From Ferruginibacter sp. (GTDB lineage: Bacteria > Bacteroidota > Bacteroidia > Chitinophagales > Chitinophagaceae), in assembly GCA_018882645.1 (NCBI GenBank), contig VERM01000047.1:1-8911 (forward strand): a stretch of DNA of 8,911 nt, in the 5' to 3' direction. The position numbers and the translations under genes were made by a program. A model generated the notes under the pieces. The model did no database searches, was not told the DNA's origin, and worked only from the letters and a program-made list of their open reading frames with translations. Below are positions 8,160 through 8,911 of the stretch, piece by piece (position 1 is the first letter of the stretch; every line of letters begins with the position of its first letter).

Positions 8160-8264
8160 ATACTGCAAAAAATGAATAAGTAAAACCAAAAACAGCAAAA
8201 TAGAAAACATATCTTTGAAACAATCATCAAACAGAAATACCTATGATAGGGAATATAAATCCTG

Positions 8265-8292
8265 TTTTATTCATCTTCGTTTCGCTAATTTG
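8265..8292 (+). promoter_or_regulatory. Weak promoter candidate for the 8364 gene
   Basis: TAATTTG (8286-8292) resembles the Bacteroidota -7 element TAnnTTTG but is one base short between TA and TTTG. TTTT (8265-8268), 17 bp upstream, is an imperfect -33 element. Transcription would begin near 8298-8300, leaving a leader of about 65 nt that contains the hairpin at 8318-8343. Confidence 0.22.
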
Positions 8293-8317
8293 CAAAGAAG
8301 TGCCTTTATTTTTTATA

Positions 8318-8343
8318 ATCCCCATATTTTAGGGATGTTTTTT
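8318..8343 (+). terminator. Terminator-like hairpin with T-tract
   Basis: ATCCC (8318-8322) and GGGAT (8332-8336) form a 5-bp stem around a 9-nt loop. The stem is followed by G and six T (8338-8343), the layout of a plus-strand intrinsic terminator, though the stem is short. It ends 20 bp before the 8364 start codon. It could end transcription of the small ORF at 8043-8159 or act as an attenuator in the leader of the 8364 gene. On the minus strand the flank is A-rich, so it would not terminate there. Confidence 0.35.
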
Positions 8344-8363
8344 GATGTGAATAATTCTTTTTT

Positions 8364-8911
8364 ATGCTGAAGTATTTTTTGTTGATGATGGCGGCTTGTA
8401 TAATGACGATTCAATTCGGTTTTGCCCAATTGCCGCCCATACAACTGGACAGGCCGGATCAAACCGAGTGCCCGTTCATCGTTCCTGAAGGTTATATACA
8501 GGCGGAAAACGGCTTTACGTATGAAACAGTCAATGATTCAGTAAATACACTTGTGTATCCCAGCACATTATGGAAATATGGTTTGAATAAAAATGCAGAG
8601 CTGCGGATAATCACCGAGTTGAACAGAAAAAATGACGGAAAAGAAATGGCAAGTGGCCTGATTCCGATCACTATTGGATTTAAAGCTAAAATCTGTGAAG
8701 AAAAAGGCATCATTCCTTTAACCTCTTTTATTGGTCACCTTACATCATCGCATTGGGGGAGTAAAAAATTTCATGCAGATTTTTTCGCACCATCCTTTCG
8801 TTTTGTCATGCAACATACCCTCAATAGCAAAGCCTCTCTGTCTTATAATTTAGGCGCAAGGTGGGATGGCTTTACACCCCGGGAGACATATATATACACT
8901 CTCACTACAGG
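8364..8911 (+). CDS. Secreted beta-barrel-type protein resembling the phenol MetA-degradation transporter family, N-terminal part
   Basis: The reading frame runs from ATG 8364 off the right edge, with 182 complete codons visible. Residues 1-21 form a typical signal peptide: Lys3, a hydrophobic core, and a likely cleavage after Ala21 (FGFA/QLPP). The mature part begins QLPPIQLDRPDQTECPFIVP, followed by alternating, aromatic-rich stretches such as ENGFTYE (48-54), LWKYGLNKNAELRIITE (69-85), PITIGFKAK (101-109) and ASLSYNLGARWDGFTP (157-172), which look like beta strands of an outer-membrane barrel. The DRPDQT opening and the LWKYGL..N.ELR pattern recall Bacteroidota proteins assigned to the MetA-pathway of phenol degradation family (Pfam PF13557), often labelled transporter. 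Actual substrate is unknown. An in-frame stop at 8352-8354 fixes ATG 8364 as the furthest possible ATG start. No link to branched-chain amino acid synthesis is evident; it is divergently transcribed. Confidence 0.75.
   Translation, partial: MLKYFLLMMAACIMTIQFGFAQLPPIQLDRPDQTECPFIVPEGYIQAENGFTYETVNDSVNTLVYPSTLWKYGLNKNAELRIITELNRKNDGKEMASGLIPITIGFKAKICEEKGIIPLTSFIGHLTSSHWGSKKFHADFFAPSFRFVMQHTLNSKASLSYNLGARWDGFTPRETYIYTLTT

Larger units (their letters stand above)
7857..8363. other. Divergent intergenic region between leuA and the 8364 gene
   Basis: This stretch of about 500 bp separates the minus-strand leu/ilv cluster from a plus-strand gene. It is strongly AT-rich except for 8041-8156, where GC rises to roughly half over the first 60 bases. 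That island coincides with the 38-codon plus-strand ORF annotated separately. The leuA-proximal part holds two candidate minus-strand promoters and a small CACAA/TTGTG inverted repeat (7887-7900). The part from 8160 to 8363 is A/T-rich and holds a weak plus-strand promoter candidate and a terminator-like hairpin. I see no tRNA, riboswitch or T-box-like structure by eye. Confidence 0.7.

Noticed and set aside
7995..8210. Minus-strand 71-codon ORF upstream of leuA, nearly half Ile/Leu/Val, at first sight a giant branched-chain leader peptide
   Set aside because: It lies opposite the 38-codon ORF and A-rich flanks, which automatically give Ile, Phe and Leu codons on the other strand. The GC rise covers only the plus-strand ORF. 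It is too long for a classical leader, and no terminator follows before leuA.

Overview
The window looks like chromosomal DNA from a member of the Bacteroidota, most likely the Chitinophagia/Sphingobacteriia side. The lineage is inferred from three things. No gene start here carries a Shine-Dalgarno sequence; the leaders are A/T-rich instead. The enzyme sequences have the flavour of that phylum. The divergent gene encodes a beta-barrel-type protein of a kind common there. Coding GC content is moderate, and the intergenic DNA is clearly more AT-rich. Nothing points to mobile elements, CRISPR arrays, rRNA or tRNA. || Layout. Reading leftwards on the minus strand, positions 7856 to 1 hold a compact branched-chain amino acid gene cluster: leuA, leuC, leuD, leuB, a 140-bp gap, ilvE, ilvD, and the first 260 codons of ilvB, which runs off the left edge. 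Within the leu block the gaps are 9, 9 and 30 bp; within the ilv block they are 13 and 32 bp. This is the pattern of one or two operons. Positions 7857-8363 form a 507-bp divergent region. It holds candidate leuA promoters, a small plausible plus-strand gene of 38 codons (8043-8159) and a terminator-like hairpin. A plus-strand gene for a secreted, probably outer-membrane beta-barrel protein starts at 8364 and runs off the right edge. || How the genes work together. IlvB (acetolactate synthase), a reductoisomerase that would lie outside the window, and IlvD make the 2-keto acids for valine and isoleucine. LeuA, LeuCD and LeuB extend the valine keto acid (2-ketoisovalerate) to 2-ketoisocaproate, and IlvE transaminates all three keto acids. 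All catalytic motifs I checked are intact. ilvC, ilvN and ilvA are not seen and may lie beyond the left edge. || The genes themselves are ordinary, and I see no undescribed multi-gene system. The items worth a second look are small. They are an imperfect dyad with a mutually exclusive alternative pairing partner in the leuB-ilvE gap, overlapped by an 18-codon leader-like ORF; a 38-residue acidic-tailed ORF in the divergent region; a TTG start for leuC, in frame with leuA; a LeuA without the usual C-terminal regulatory domain; and a terminator-like hairpin just ahead of the 8364 gene.
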